This document shows positions 34,930-43,307 of a stretch of DNA of 64,000 nucleotides, in pieces. This DNA comes from Halorussus sp. MSC15.2 (lineage in GTDB: Archaea; Halobacteriota; Halobacteria; Halobacteriales; Haladaptataceae), in contig NZ_VSLZ01000003.1 in assembly GCF_010747475.1 (NCBI RefSeq), forward strand, positions 496,001-560,000, written 5' to 3'. The position numbers and the translations under genes are program-made. The notes beneath the pieces are model-generated. The model worked only from the letters and a program-made list of their open reading frames with translations. It was not told the DNA's origin and made no database searches. Within the stretch, counting starts at the first letter, position 1. Each line of letters starts with the position of its first letter.

Positions 34930-35475
34930 ATGGGAGATTCGGCCGGTCCGGCAATCGGTTCGCACGCCCCGGAGTTCACCGCACCGCTGGCGACGCCCGA
35001 CGGGTCAGTGTCGGACGTCTCGCTGTCGTCGCTGCTCGACGACGGCGCCGTCCTGCTGGTGTTTCAGCCGACCAACTTCGAGTTGGGTTCGTTCGCCGAA
35101 CGTCACGCACTCGGCGAGTACGACTGGTTCACGGCCGACGACCGAGTCCGAGTCGTCGGGGTCAACCGCGCCAGACCGCGGACCAATCGAGAGTTCGTGG
35201 ACTACCTCGACGTGACCTACCCGTTCTGCTCGGACCGGGACCTCTCGATAGCCCGGTCGTACGGCGTGACCTATCGGGCGTTTGGAATCGCCCCGCGGGC
35301 GCGCCGGGCCTGTTTCTTCGTGGACCGCGACGGCGTCGTCCGGTATCGGTGGGTCGCCGACCGGAACCGCTCCGGTCGCGCCCGTCCGCAGGTTCGGGAC
35401 CTCTACGAGGTCGTGATGGACGTTCTCGGCAAACCGGACCCCGAGAGCTTCGGCTTCGGAGACGGCGTCCACTGA
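34930..35475 (+). CDS. Peroxiredoxin/redoxin-fold protein lacking the peroxidatic cysteine
   Basis: The 181-residue protein opens AIGSHAPEFTAPLATPDG as in AhpC/BCP peroxiredoxins and continues GAVLLVFQPTNFELGSFAERHAL where the family has PxxxTxxC. No cysteine is present there; the only two are in YPFCSDRD and RRACFFVD. The rest (VGVNRARPRTNREFVDYL, ARSYGVTYRAFGIAPRARRACFFVDRDG, RYRWVADRN) keeps the fold. It is thus probably not a canonical peroxidase. Start 34930 follows a TTTAAA box about 30 nt upstream. Confidence 0.75.
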   Translation: MGDSAGPAIGSHAPEFTAPLATPDGSVSDVSLSSLLDDGAVLLVFQPTNFELGSFAERHALGEYDWFTADDRVRVVGVNRARPRTNREFVDYLDVTYPFCSDRDLSIARSYGVTYRAFGIAPRARRACFFVDRDGVVRYRWVADRNRSGRARPQVRDLYEVVMDVLGKPDPESFGFGDGVH

Positions 35476-35478
35476 CGG

Positions 35479-35997
35479 TCACTCGTCGAGATACTGCTCC
35501 TCGATGTCGGCGTCGCCGCCGAGTCGGCGACTCGCGCCCCGGGTAACGCCGTCGAACAGCGTCACGAGCGGAGAGAGGACGCGCTGGACGAGCGTTATCG
35601 GGCCTGCGATGTCGAGCGCCCACGCCTCGGCGTTGCCGAGTCCGTAGGACTTCGGGATAATTTCGCCGAAAATCAGCACTATCGAGGTGACGACGAGCGT
35701 GGCGACGGTCACCGCGATGCCCGGCGGAAACGCGTCAACGAGCAGGACCGTGACGACGCTGGAGATGGCGACGTTCACGAGGTTGTTGCCGACGAGGAGC
35801 GTGACGAGCAGTCGGTGGGGGTCGTCGCGCAGTTTCTGGAGCAACACCGCGTGGCGGTCACCTCCGGCCGCGCGGTCGGCCACCCACTCGACGGAGAGCG
35901 AGAAGATTGCCGTCTCACTGCTGGAGAAGAACGCACTGAGCGCGAGTAATACGACGACGGCGACGGCGGCGAGCACCGTCGTAGCGAATTGGAGCAT
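35479..35997 (-). CDS. DUF21/CNNM transmembrane-domain protein without CBS domains
   Basis: The 172-residue membrane protein has the DUF21 (CNNM/CorC) core: LLALSAFFSSSETAIFSLS, LLVTLLVGNNLVNVAISSVV and IVLIFGEIIPKSYGLGNAE. Such proteins are implicated in Mg2+ or Co2+ efflux. Relatives normally add cytoplasmic CBS and CorC-HlyC domains; here the frame ends in an acidic tail, DADIEEQYLDE. The start is ATG 35997. It is convergent with the redoxin gene, with only 3 nt between stops. Confidence 0.78.
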   Translation of the reverse strand: MLQFATTVLAAVAVVVLLALSAFFSSSETAIFSLSVEWVADRAAGGDRHAVLLQKLRDDPHRLLVTLLVGNNLVNVAISSVVTVLLVDAFPPGIAVTVATLVVTSIVLIFGEIIPKSYGLGNAEAWALDIAGPITLVQRVLSPLVTLFDGVTRGASRRLGGDADIEEQYLDE

Positions 35998-36078
35998 CGT
36001 TCCCGACCACGGAGGTAAGACCCTAAAGATACCGGGAGACGCTCGTCGGCACACGAGTCCACGTTCGGGGGTCGCCTC

Positions 36079-36516
36079 TTACTGGCTTCGCTCCAGTCGG
36101 TACTGTAGCCACTCCCCGTCCCGACCGACCGTCTCGAACCCGTGTCGCTCGAACAACCGCTGGGACGCGGTGTTCTCGGCGCGTATCTCGGCGGAGAGCG
36201 TCCGGTCTCTCCCGTCGAGTGCCTCCTCCAGCGCCGCGGAGGCGAGTCCCCGTCCCCAGAGGCGCTTCTCCCCGATGTAGATACCCACGTCGCCGTCGGC
36301 CGCGACGGAGACGACTCCGACCGCCCTCCCCAGATACTCGATTATCAGGTCTTCGCGGCCCTCCGGACGGTTCCGAAACCACTCGACGTGGTCGTGCCAC
36401 TCCAGTTCGTCGTCCTGCTCGCGGAACCAGCGATAGATGTCCGGGTCGTTTCTCCACCGGTAGATGCGGTCCATGTCCTGACGGGTCGCAGGACGGAGCG
36501 ATACCGACCGAGGCAT
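36079..36516 (-). CDS. GNAT-family N-acetyltransferase
   Basis: The 145-residue acetyltransferase starts at MPRSVSLRPATRQDMDRIYRW. The GNAT motif A appears as GVGIYIGEKRLWGRGLASAALEEAL with acetyl-CoA loop RGLASA, followed by ENTASQRLFERHGFETVGRDGEWLQYRL. The arrangement resembles RimJ/RimL or amino-sugar acetyltransferases. I start at 36516 and reject a much longer in-frame extension, which is Arg-rich and overlaps the divergent PepSY gene. Confidence 0.85.
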   Translation of the reverse strand: MPRSVSLRPATRQDMDRIYRWRNDPDIYRWFREQDDELEWHDHVEWFRNRPEGREDLIIEYLGRAVGVVSVAADGDVGIYIGEKRLWGRGLASAALEEALDGRDRTLSAEIRAENTASQRLFERHGFETVGRDGEWLQYRLERSQ

Positions 36517-36659
36517 ACTCCAGACCAACCCGTCCGTCGTCTTATAATTGGTCCCCCTTCGAACCGGCGGTTCGCGGTCGGCGACCGGCGACGCGGAGCG
36601 GCCGTCATTACTTTGCGGTAGTCCGCACCAGTATCGACAACGGTCGGTCGGTGAACTGC

Positions 36660-37229
36660 ATGACACGCTATCAGCGGTTCGTCCTCGGACTCGTCGTCCT
36701 GCTGGTCGTCGGCGCACCAATCGGTACGGCCGCCCCGAGCGTCGCGTTCGAATCGCCGGAAGAGGGAGCCACGAGTCCCGTATCGACGGTCCGAGAGACC
36801 GCCCGAAACGTGACCGCAGTCGATGCGATGGTCGCGGCCGAGAACGAGACGAACGGGACGGCCATCGGCGTGGAACGCGAACGCAAGGACGGGACGCCGG
36901 TCTGGGAGGTCGAAGTACTACGGAGGGATGCGGCGCGATTCGAGGTAGACGTCCACGCCGAGACCGGCGAGATACGCAACGTCGAAGGCGGGGGCGTCCT
37001 CGGGGGCGGTGCCTCCGAGGGCCTCCTGCCCGCCAATCGGACCCGCAACGTCTCCGAGATGCGCTCGGCCATCGAGGCGGTGGGAGTCGCCCGGAACCGG
37101 AGCGCGACGGTGACGAACGTCTCGCGGGTGTCGCTCGAAATCGAGAACTCGACGCTCGTCTACGAAGTCGAGTACTCGACGCCGGACGGCGAGCACGAGG
37201 TCCACGTCGCCGCCGTTCCTCGAACGTGA
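36660..37229 (+). CDS. Secreted PepSY-like domain protein
   Basis: The 189-residue exported protein has a Sec-type signal (YQRFVLGLVVLLVVGAPIGTAAPSVAF). A PepSY-like repeat follows: AMVAAENETNGTAIGVERERKDGTPVWEVEVLRRDAARFEVDVHAETGEIRNVEG, then a second half-repeat to HEVHVAAVPRT. PepSY domains are thought to bind peptides or inhibit proteases at the cell surface. Several Asn-X-Ser/Thr sites suggest glycosylation. The stop codon lies at the edge of a tRNA-derived repeat, so the integrated element joined exactly at the gene end. Confidence 0.75.
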   Translation: MTRYQRFVLGLVVLLVVGAPIGTAAPSVAFESPEEGATSPVSTVRETARNVTAVDAMVAAENETNGTAIGVERERKDGTPVWEVEVLRRDAARFEVDVHAETGEIRNVEGGGVLGGGASEGLLPANRTRNVSEMRSAIEAVGVARNRSATVTNVSRVSLEIENSTLVYEVEYSTPDGEHEVHVAAVPRT

Positions 37230-37277
37230 ATCGTGAGGCGAAGAAGTCCACACTTCCCGATTTGAACGGGGGACAAG
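37228..37277. repeat. tRNA-Tyr 3'-end repeat copy A (candidate attachment site remnant)
   Basis: GAATCGTGAGGCGAAGAAGTCC at 37228-37249 is identical to 38264-38285. It is followed by CCCGATTTGAACGGGG, the T-arm of tRNA-Tyr (minus-strand sense). Between them the acceptor part has diverged (ACACTT instead of GCCCTC). The first bases include the stop codon of the upstream gene. Confidence 0.75.
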
Positions 37278-37742
37278 TGGAAAGCGACCTCCACAGACGT
37301 ACTATCCGCCTGTAACACCACTTCACCGCGCCGACATGGCTTTGCAAACCACCGCAAGCCACGACCCGAGAACTCGAACCTCTCGAACCGAAAATAGCAG
37401 TACCGGTAGGGAAAGGCTGGACAGACAATTGCCGCCAAGCGAGGATGACAGTCGAACTATCCTCGAAAGCAGGTCCCTGCTGGTCGAGTGTGCCGCCGCG
37501 TGTGTTCACCACTCTCACGGGAGGCCCTGCACACGGCCACGCAGGACCGACACGGCAGTGGTCAGGCCCGGTCTGTGTCGCCACATAGGAGACCACGGCC
37601 ACAGTCCTCCGGAGAGCGGTAGCTACAGAGCGTCTATCTTTCACCAATCGAACGTAACCCTCGAAGCGGATACGCGGCGGTCTGAATGTAGTGGCATCAT
37701 CGTTCACGAGCCATCACGGGACACGCGACAACCAGTCGTAGA
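37278..37742. other. Gene-poor DNA of the tRNA-Tyr-adjacent element remnant
   Basis: About 465 nt with no convincing gene. A plus-strand open frame of 172 codons (37336-37854) is rich in Arg, Ser, His and Thr with no motif and overlaps the small membrane gene. Composition is lower in GC and lacks haloarchaeal codon periodicity. I read it as decayed mobile-element DNA. Confidence 0.5.
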
Positions 37743-38003
37743 CTACGTTCCCGCCGTAGCGCCACCTGCTTCGGCTTCAGCCTTCATTTCTGTCCGCTTG
37801 CTGGAGTCGTCACTGTTTTTCGAGGGCGGGTCTCGATACTGCCCCCATTTGTAGAGAACGTACGTCACGCCCACCACGGTGACGGCAGTGGCCGAGTTTG
37901 TATGCTGGCTCCCGACGAGAGACGAGGGAACCGCGAGGAGTGTACTCGCGAGTGTTACGTGCACCGTCCAGACCGGCACCCACCGCGAGCCATCATCTAC
38001 CAT
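37743..38003 (-). CDS. Small membrane protein (two TM) in the element remnant
   Basis: The frame from ATG 38003 encodes about 86 residues (MVDDGSRWVPVWTVHVTLAS...). It has two hydrophobic segments (VWTVHVTLASTLLAVPSSLV and ATAVTVVGVTYVLYKWGQY) and a charged tail with KTE/KAEAEAGG. A TTTTTATG box lies directly upstream on the minus strand. No family is recognised. The longer open frame up to 38177 looks non-coding. It may be cargo of the former integrated element. Confidence 0.5.
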   Translation of the reverse strand: MVDDGSRWVPVWTVHVTLASTLLAVPSSLVGSQHTNSATAVTVVGVTYVLYKWGQYRDPPSKNSDDSSKRTEMKAEAEAGGATAGT

Positions 38004-38263
38004 ACATAAAAATGTCGGAGCCCAGCAATAAGCGTTCCTCCCTCGAACAATCCGCACCACGTGTTTATCGTTCCACTTCCTCGATGCGTAGTTGTAGTGC
38101 AACGACCCACTGGTCCGAAGGTCTGCGTCGGCGTGTGTACTTCTCTTTGCACCGCGTTGGGCAATATGCAAAGGCACGACGGCGCGGACCCCAGTTGGGT
38201 GCCTGTTGAGCTACGCAGGTCCTGCGGAAAATCGCACAAGGGCGGCTACTCGGCCAACAAAGA
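38004..38263. other. Element remnant upstream of repeat copy B, no gene seen
   Basis: 260 nt with short overlapping frames on both strands and none convincing. It holds the likely promoter of the small membrane gene at its left edge. Confidence 0.4.
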
Positions 38264-38304
38264 ATCGTGAGGCGAAGAAGTCCGCCCTCCCCGATTTGAG
38301 CGGA
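38264..38304. repeat. tRNA-Tyr 3'-end repeat copy B (candidate attachment site)
   Basis: GTCCGCCCTCCCCGATTTGA at 38281-38300 is identical over 20 nt to the 3' end of tRNA-Tyr at 38436-38455 (acceptor strand plus T-arm). The 22 nt before it (38264-38285) match copy A exactly. This is the classical form of an attachment site created by integration into a tRNA 3' end. A further T-loop-like GGTTCAAATC occurs at about 38357, between copy B and the tRNA. Confidence 0.8.
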
Positions 38305-38436
38305 GTGAGACGTTCCGGGCGTGCGGCCTTCGGCCGGTCCGGGACTGCGACTCACAGGTTCAAATCGGCTCGGGGTCGCTACTCTCGCGGCGTATCTCAG
38401 TCGCTTCGCTCTTTCGTGTTACGTCGCAAGAAGTAG

Positions 38437-38510
38437 TCCGCCCTCCCCGATTTGAACGGGGGGCAAGTCGATCTACAGTCGACTGCTCTACCAGTCTGAG
38501 CTAAGGGCGG
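38437..38510 (-). tRNA. tRNA-Tyr (anticodon GTA)
   Basis: A full cloverleaf of 74 nt folds on the minus strand. The 7-bp acceptor stem is CCGCCCT/AGGGCGG with discriminator A, and the D-arm is GCTC...GAGC. The anticodon arm is GTCGA-CTGTAGA-TCGAC with GTA at 38476-38474, and the T-arm is CCCCG-TTCAAAT-CGGGG. There is no intron and CCA is not encoded. A TTAAG box about 33 nt upstream (near 38543) could be its promoter. Its 3' end is the target of the adjacent element repeats. Confidence 0.97.
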
Positions 38511-38955
38511 GCACGCAGTTTCACGTAGGTTCCCTGCCAGACTTAAGGGTTATTATTCGGTGAGAGCGCGTCGCCTGCCACCGAGTCACGTCGCCGCCGC
38601 GTCTGTCCCACGTCGATACCCCATCCCGGTGTAATTTGCGTCCGACAGTTCGGAGGACAGAGAGTGCCTCCGGTGGAAATCGCCGACCGAACTGCGACCG
38701 ACCCCAGCGACGAATCGCGTATCGACATCGCCGAGACCGTGCGGTCGCACCGACACACGGCGTTCGGAATCCGGGACTGCTCGAACCCGAGACCTGCGGC
38801 GATACTCGGACGAGGTCACACGTCAAATGGCGTTCCGGACGACAGACGGACCGAAACCGTCCGACGGCCGCTCGTCTCCCATCGTCTTCCACTCGTCGGA
38901 CATGTTTGGGAAGATTGAAATGGGTTGGTCGTAAACCTGTGGGTCGAACTGGCAC
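38511..38955. other. Intergenic region between tRNA-Tyr and cdrL
   Basis: About 445 nt carrying the tRNA promoter at the left end and presumably the cdrL promoter at the right. Open frames across it on both strands are Arg/Ser/Thr-rich with no motif and no good start. I see no further RNA gene. Confidence 0.45.
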
Positions 38956-39626
38956 ATGAGCAAGATAACGTTCGCGCGGACGAGGAACTGGTCGAGCGCA
39001 TCGAGGGCCGCGACGCCTCGAAGAGCGAGATTATGCGGGAGGCGCTCCGCGAGTACCTCGACGCGTCCGACGACGGGAATCGCGCTCGGGACGCGGGCCG
39101 CACCGCGGACGCGGACCGGGCGCACGACGCACGCCGGGCGACCACCTCGGCCGGTGGTCACGGCGAGCGCCGAAGTGCCGACAGTCTCGACGATATCATC
39201 GCGCAGCGCGTGGACGAACTCGTCGCCGAGCGACTCGCCGCGTGGGAGGCCCAAGAGCGCGAGCGCGGACGCAACCGCGGCGAGCGCGCTCAGGACGTGA
39301 ACGTCAACGTGACGCTCGACACCGACGCCGCCCGAACCGACGCGTCGGCGGACCGGCACGCGGACGCGTCTGACGAGTTGTCCGACGGACGCCCGCCGGA
39401 ACGCGCCGCCGACGCGGACCGTCGCGAGCCGTCCGGCGAGACAGAGAACGCCTGCGGACAGTGCGGCGAGTCGCTGTCCGACGACCACGTGTACTGCCCG
39501 AACTGCGGAGAGAAGGCCGCGCGACGGGTCTTCTGTGAGTGCGGTGACGAAGTGCGCTCCGATTGGGGGTTCTGTCCGAGCTGTGGCCGCCGAACGCCCG
39601 CGGCCGACGTCCTCGACCGGTCGTAA
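38956..39626 (+). CDS. cdrL: CdrL-like ribbon-helix-helix / double zinc-ribbon regulator, frameshifted near its start
   Basis: This predicted DNA-binding regulator of the cdrS-ftsZ2 locus has ATG 38956 followed by MSKITF. One base (a C) is missing near 38973-38977; restoring it gives FRADEELVERIEGRDASKSEIMREALREYL, a ribbon-helix-helix domain. After a long Asp/Arg/Ala-rich linker come two zinc ribbons: CGQCGESLSDDHVYCPNCG and CECGDEVRSDWGFCPSCG. The domain order and location match haloarchaeal CdrL. Without the fix the RHH strand is lost. Sequencing error is likely because cell-division regulation should be conserved. Confidence 0.82.
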
Positions 39627-39684
39627 GACAACGTTTTACGACGGGCGTTAACTATTTAAGTTCTGACTATGTGGGTAGTGGCAC

Positions 39685-39702
39685 GTAAGACGGTCGTCTT
39701 AC
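39685..39702. promoter_or_regulatory. Perfect palindrome GTAAGACG-GT-CGTCTTAC, candidate Cdr operator
   Basis: Two 8-nt arms with a 2-nt spacer lie about 30 nt downstream of a TTTAAG box (near 39655), so at or next to the expected transcription start of cdrS-ftsZ2. A degenerate copy, GTAAGAC-AAC-GTTTTAC, is at 39623-39639, and a wide copy at 39751-39788. RHH dimers bind short palindromes, making this the natural site for CdrS or CdrL. Confidence 0.65.
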
Positions 39703-39750
39703 ACACCGTCCCGAATACGGGAATTGGACCGTGTTGGGGACTCACAGAGT

Positions 39751-39788
39751 GTAAGACAGGACGCGCTGGAAGTCGCGTGCCGTCTTAC
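39751..39788. promoter_or_regulatory. Second GTAAGAC/GTCTTAC inverted repeat in the cdrS leader
   Basis: GTAAGAC (39751-39757) and GTCTTAC (39782-39788) are separated by 24 nt that themselves contain ACGCG and CGCGT. The whole could form a stem-loop in the 5' leader, ending 24 nt before the cdrS ATG, or act as a second operator. Confidence 0.5.
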
Positions 39789-39812
39789 TAACAACAGGGG
39801 AAATTACAAAAC

Positions 39813-39995
39813 ATGGAGCGTGTGACACTGCGCATTCCGAAGCAGCAGATAGAAGAGGTCGAACAGATGGTCGAGACGGGCGAGTTCCCGAACCGGAGCG
39901 AAGCGATTCGGGCCGCCGTTCGAGACATGTTGAACGAACACGAAGAAGAGAAGACCGAGCAGACCACGAACAAGCGCTCGTGGGCGAAGGTGTAG
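39813..39995 (+). CDS. cdrS: CdrS, ribbon-helix-helix cell-division regulator
   Basis: The 60-residue CopG/MetJ-type RHH protein has strand [20 protein letters not shown], a helix-turn, and [22 protein letters not shown], with a charged C-tail ending RSWAKV. In haloarchaea this protein (CdrS) controls ftsZ2 and cell division. It sits 3 nt upstream of ftsZ2, so the two are co-transcribed from the palindrome-rich leader. A conserved short N-terminal strand supports the ATG at 39813. Confidence 0.93.
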   Translation: MERVTLRIPKQQIEEVEQMVETGEFPNRSEAIRAAVRDMLNEHEEEKTEQTTNKRSWAKV

Positions 39996-39998
39996 ACC

Positions 39999-41231
39999 AT
40001 GCAGGATATCGTTCAAGACGCCCTCGAGAACGCCGAGGAAGAGAGTCGCGAGATGGACGCTTCGATGGACGGCGACGAGTTCGGGGACCCCCGAATCGTC
40101 ATCGTCGGCTGTGGCGGTGCGGGCAACAACACCGTCAACCGACTCTACAACATCGGCGTCGAGGGCGCCGACACCGTCGCTATCAACACCGACAAGCAGC
40201 ACCTCAAGATGATTGAGGCCGACACGAAGATTCTGGTCGGCAAGTCCCTGACCAACGGACTCGGCGCTGGCGGCGACCCCTCGATGGGTGAGCGCGCCAC
40301 CGAGATGGCGCAAGGGACCATCAAAGAGGTACTCGGCGACGCGGACCTCGTGTTCGTCACCGCAGGGATGGGCGGCGGCACCGGCACAGGTGCGGCCCCC
40401 GTCGTCTCGAAGATTGCCAAAGAGCAGGGCGCTATCGTCGTCGGGATGGTCTCGACGCCGTTCAACGTCGAGCGCGCACGCACGGTGAAAGCCGAGGAAG
40501 GACTGGAGAAACTCCGCAACGAGGCCGACTCCATCATCGTGCTCGACAACAACCGACTGCTCGACTACGTCCCGAACCTGCCCATCGGCAAGGCGTTCTC
40601 GGTGATGGACCAGATTATCGCCGAGACCGTGAAGGGAATCTCGGAGACCATCACCCAGCCCTCGCTCATCAACCTCGACTACGCCGACATGACCTCCATC
40701 ATGAACCAAGGCGGCGTCGCGGTGATGCTTGTCGGCGAGACGCAAGACAAGAACAAGACCGAAGAGGTCGTCCGCGACGCGATGAACCACCCGCTGCTGG
40801 ACGTGGACTACCGCGGCGCATCCGGCGGTCTGGTCCACATCACGGGCGGCCCGGACCTCACGCTCAAGGAGGCCGAGTCCATCGCGAGCAACATCACCGA
40901 ACGACTCGAAGCGAGCGCGAACGTCATCTGGGGCGCGCGGATTCAGGACAACTACAAGGGTAAGGTCCGGGTCATGGCCATCATGACCGGCGTCCAGAGC
41001 GCGCAGGTCCTCGGCCCGAGCACCCAGAAGCAGGCCGACAAGTCCCGTCAGGAGATGCGCGACGTGGACGCCCAAGCGTTCGACGCCAGTCAGAACGTCG
41101 AAGATGCCGGGAGTCTCGGCGGAACTGGCGGTGCCTCCCGCGAAGCCAACGAGTCTGCGGAGTGGGGAACCAAGAGCGACGGCGGTCAGGACAAAGTCGA
41201 GCAGAACAACGGTCTCGACGTAATTCGCTGA
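39999..41231 (+). CDS. ftsZ2: Cell-division GTPase FtsZ (FtsZ2 type)
   Basis: This tubulin-superfamily GTPase forms the division ring; it has 410 residues. The N-terminal nucleotide fold is [17 protein letters not shown]. The tubulin signature is [14 protein letters not shown] (about residues 126-139), the T7 loop is [14 protein letters not shown], and ATPFN-type [11 protein letters not shown] is also present. The C-terminal tail after the core is Asp/Gly/Asn-rich and ends [10 protein letters not shown], possibly a partner-binding peptide. Linkage to cdrS identifies it as the FtsZ2 paralogue. Confidence 0.96.
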   Translation: MQDIVQDALENAEEESREMDASMDGDEFGDPRIVIVGCGGAGNNTVNRLYNIGVEGADTVAINTDKQHLKMIEADTKILVGKSLTNGLGAGGDPSMGERATEMAQGTIKEVLGDADLVFVTAGMGGGTGTGAAPVVSKIAKEQGAIVVGMVSTPFNVERARTVKAEEGLEKLRNEADSIIVLDNNRLLDYVPNLPIGKAFSVMDQIIAETVKGISETITQPSLINLDYADMTSIMNQGGVAVMLVGETQDKNKTEEVVRDAMNHPLLDVDYRGASGGLVHITGGPDLTLKEAESIASNITERLEASANVIWGARIQDNYKGKVRVMAIMTGVQSAQVLGPSTQKQADKSRQEMRDVDAQAFDASQNVEDAGSLGGTGGASREANESAEWGTKSDGGQDKVEQNNGLDVIR

Positions 41232-41443
41232 CTGGGATTCCGTCTTCCGACGAATCGTGCGTTTTGGCTCTTTCTCGCGGTAACTCGAACGCCTAGCGAC
41301 GCGGCGCTCGTTCGAGAGTTGTGTCTGTTCGTCGCTCGGCAGAATCCGGACCGGTCGCCCGGTGTCGAACGCAGGCCTCAGTGCCTCTTTCCCGACGGAC
41401 CCGAAGGGTGTTTCATCGAGCGCAGCAGGTGCGGCGGTGAGAA

Positions 41444-42415
41444 TCAGACGGCGTGAATCGAATCGAGGAGCGAGCACTTCCGGCAGACGTCGCGCGTGGT
41501 CGATGCGCCGCAGCGCTCGCACTCGCCGAGTTCGGTGTCGCCCTCGTCGCGCGCGCCGAACTCGCTGGCGGCCAGCGACGCGAGTTCCTCGTAGCCCGCC
41601 ATAATCGAGTGGCGTGTCCCCGGGTGGTTCTCCTCCAGTTTGTGAAGGAGTTCCTGAATCTCACCGCGGTAGGCCTCGCTGGCGTGCGGGCACTCCGTGA
41701 TGTGGGCGGGGAGGTCTTCGAGGTGCGCGTAGAGCGCGACCTCCTTCTCGGGCACGTCCCGGAGCGGTTTGGCCCGGGGTACGAAATCGTCCTGTTCGCC
41801 CCGCTCCTCGAAGTTGCCGAGACTCGCGTCGAAGTGCTTGGCGACCTGCGAGACGTCGCCTTCGAGGAAGTTCATCAGCGCGGTCTGGGCCTCGTCGTCG
41901 AGGTTGTGTCCGGTCAGGAGTTTGTCGGCGTCGTACTTCTCGGCGTACTTCGAGAGCAGGTCCCGACGGAACACCCCGCAGTAGGCGCAGGCCGCCATCC
42001 CCTCGGGGTCTTTCTCGACCACGTCGTCCATCTGCACGTCGAACTCCTCCTCGTAGGTGACGAGTTCGTGGCGGATGCCCAGTTCGTCGGTCAGTTCCAC
42101 GCAGGCGTCCACGCTCTCGTCGCGATACCCCTCGATGCCCTCGTGAATCGTGAGCGCGACGAGTTCGATGCGCGGGTCCTGCTCGAAGGTTCGGTAGAGG
42201 ATGTCGGTGAGGACGACGCTGTCTTTGCCGCCGGAGAGACCGACGACCCACGTCTGTGGGTCCTCGGGCGTGGCGTCGTCGGGAACGAGGTCGTCCTCCC
42301 GGATACGACGCCGAACTCGCTTCTCCACGGAAGCGACGAAGTGGTCCTCGCAGAGATGTAGCCCCGAGTAGGCGGCGTGCATCACCGCCTCTCGGCCGCA
42401 TTTGTCGCAGTCCAT
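41444..42415 (-). CDS. ncsA: tRNA 2-thiolation protein NcsA (TtuA family)
   Basis: This PP-loop enzyme makes 2-thiouridine-34 in tRNAs, receiving sulphur from a SAMP/ubiquitin-like carrier; it has 323 residues. N-terminal zinc cysteines are CDKCGREAVMHAAYSGLHLCEDHF, the PP-loop is VGLSGGKDSVVL, the central catalytic motif is AACAYCGVFRRDLL, and the C-terminal zinc ribbon is CERCGASTTRDVCRKCSLL. I start at ATG 42415 (MDCDKCGRE); the upstream in-frame extension is not family-like. It is convergent with ftsZ2. Confidence 0.93.
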   Translation of the reverse strand: MDCDKCGREAVMHAAYSGLHLCEDHFVASVEKRVRRRIREDDLVPDDATPEDPQTWVVGLSGGKDSVVLTDILYRTFEQDPRIELVALTIHEGIEGYRDESVDACVELTDELGIRHELVTYEEEFDVQMDDVVEKDPEGMAACAYCGVFRRDLLSKYAEKYDADKLLTGHNLDDEAQTALMNFLEGDVSQVAKHFDASLGNFEERGEQDDFVPRAKPLRDVPEKEVALYAHLEDLPAHITECPHASEAYRGEIQELLHKLEENHPGTRHSIMAGYEELASLAASEFGARDEGDTELGECERCGASTTRDVCRKCSLLDSIHAV

Positions 42416-42710
42416 CGCGTATGGGTTTCGGTTCCGGGCGTTTGTCGGTTTCGCCTCGGACTGATAAATGATATAGTGCGATAGCAAATCGGCATCGAGC
42501 CGCTGTGAGCGCCTCCGACTCCACGGGCGGTACTGACGCGGTTTAGTGGAATCCAATCATTTTCATGATATTTCGGCCACGACCATTACTGAGCGATACC
42601 GAGTGGAGGGAAGTCCGGTCGAGTGAAATCGTCCATTCGGAAGGTCGATAGATTCCGACTCCCGACATTGATGGACAGGCTGAAATGACGCTCGCTCTAT
42701 AGGTGTATTG

Positions 42711-43160
42711 ATGAACCGCCGAACTTTCCTCTCGGGGGTATGTGGCGGGAGTATCGCCACGGGTGGGTGCCTCGGTACCGGAGGGAGTACGCCGTTCGTT
42801 ACGAACAGTTCGATAGAAGTGACCGACCGAGGGTGCGGGAGCCGAAAGAACACGGCTACACTCGACTACGAGAAGGCGGCGACTCGACTCCACATCGAGG
42901 GGGTCCTGTCCGGAACGACGAAGTGTGGCGGTCTGAACTGGTCCCACGCGTACAATCAGGAGTCAAACCGGGTCATCCTCGAAATCCTGCCTACCGACGA
43001 CGCACAGTGCCCGTCTTGCACTCGATACTACGAGTACAAGGGCACCGCGACGTTCCGCGAGGCGCCGTCGGTCGCGGTCGCGTTCCACTCCGACCCGGAC
43101 GTACTCGCAGACGTGGGGGCTGTAATCCTGTCCGAGTCGGGGGCGGAGGCGACCCCATGA
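42711..43160 (+). CDS. Tat lipoprotein of unknown function
   Basis: The 149-residue lipoprotein has NRRTFLSGVCGGSIATGGC: twin arginines and lipobox cysteine at about residue 20. The mature part has several cysteines (RGCGSRK, TTKCGG, AQCPSCTRYYEYKG), with CPSC suggesting a redox or metal site. A beta-rich C-terminus ends FHSDPDVLADVGAVILSE. Start is ATG 42711, directly after an in-frame TTG. It is divergent from ncsA across about 295 AT-richer bases. No family is recognised. Confidence 0.75.
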   Translation: MNRRTFLSGVCGGSIATGGCLGTGGSTPFVTNSSIEVTDRGCGSRKNTATLDYEKAATRLHIEGVLSGTTKCGGLNWSHAYNQESNRVILEILPTDDAQCPSCTRYYEYKGTATFREAPSVAVAFHSDPDVLADVGAVILSESGAEATP

Positions 43161-43307
43161 GTTCCGGGGAGGGGATAGTTCGTTTCAGCCTCGACCGTCC
43201 CCTTGACGAGAGAGTCCAGGTCACTATCCGTCCGAGAGAGCCGAATGCGAACCGACGAGACGGCACCCGCCCCGAGGAATAAGACCACCGAGCACGTACG
43301 TCGGTCC

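Noticed and set aside
36517-37707. N-terminal extension of the acetyltransferase frame to 542 codons
   Set aside because: The upstream part is Arg-rich shadow of the PepSY gene; the GNAT domain starts at 36516.
37336-37854. 172-codon plus-strand frame in the element remnant
   Set aside because: Composition (Arg/Ser/His/Thr) lacks haloarchaeal coding bias and it overlaps a better small membrane gene on the other strand.
38281-38400. Second tRNA gene at copy B
   Set aside because: Only the 3' acceptor and T-arm strand match; no D-arm or anticodon arm follows, so it is a fragment.
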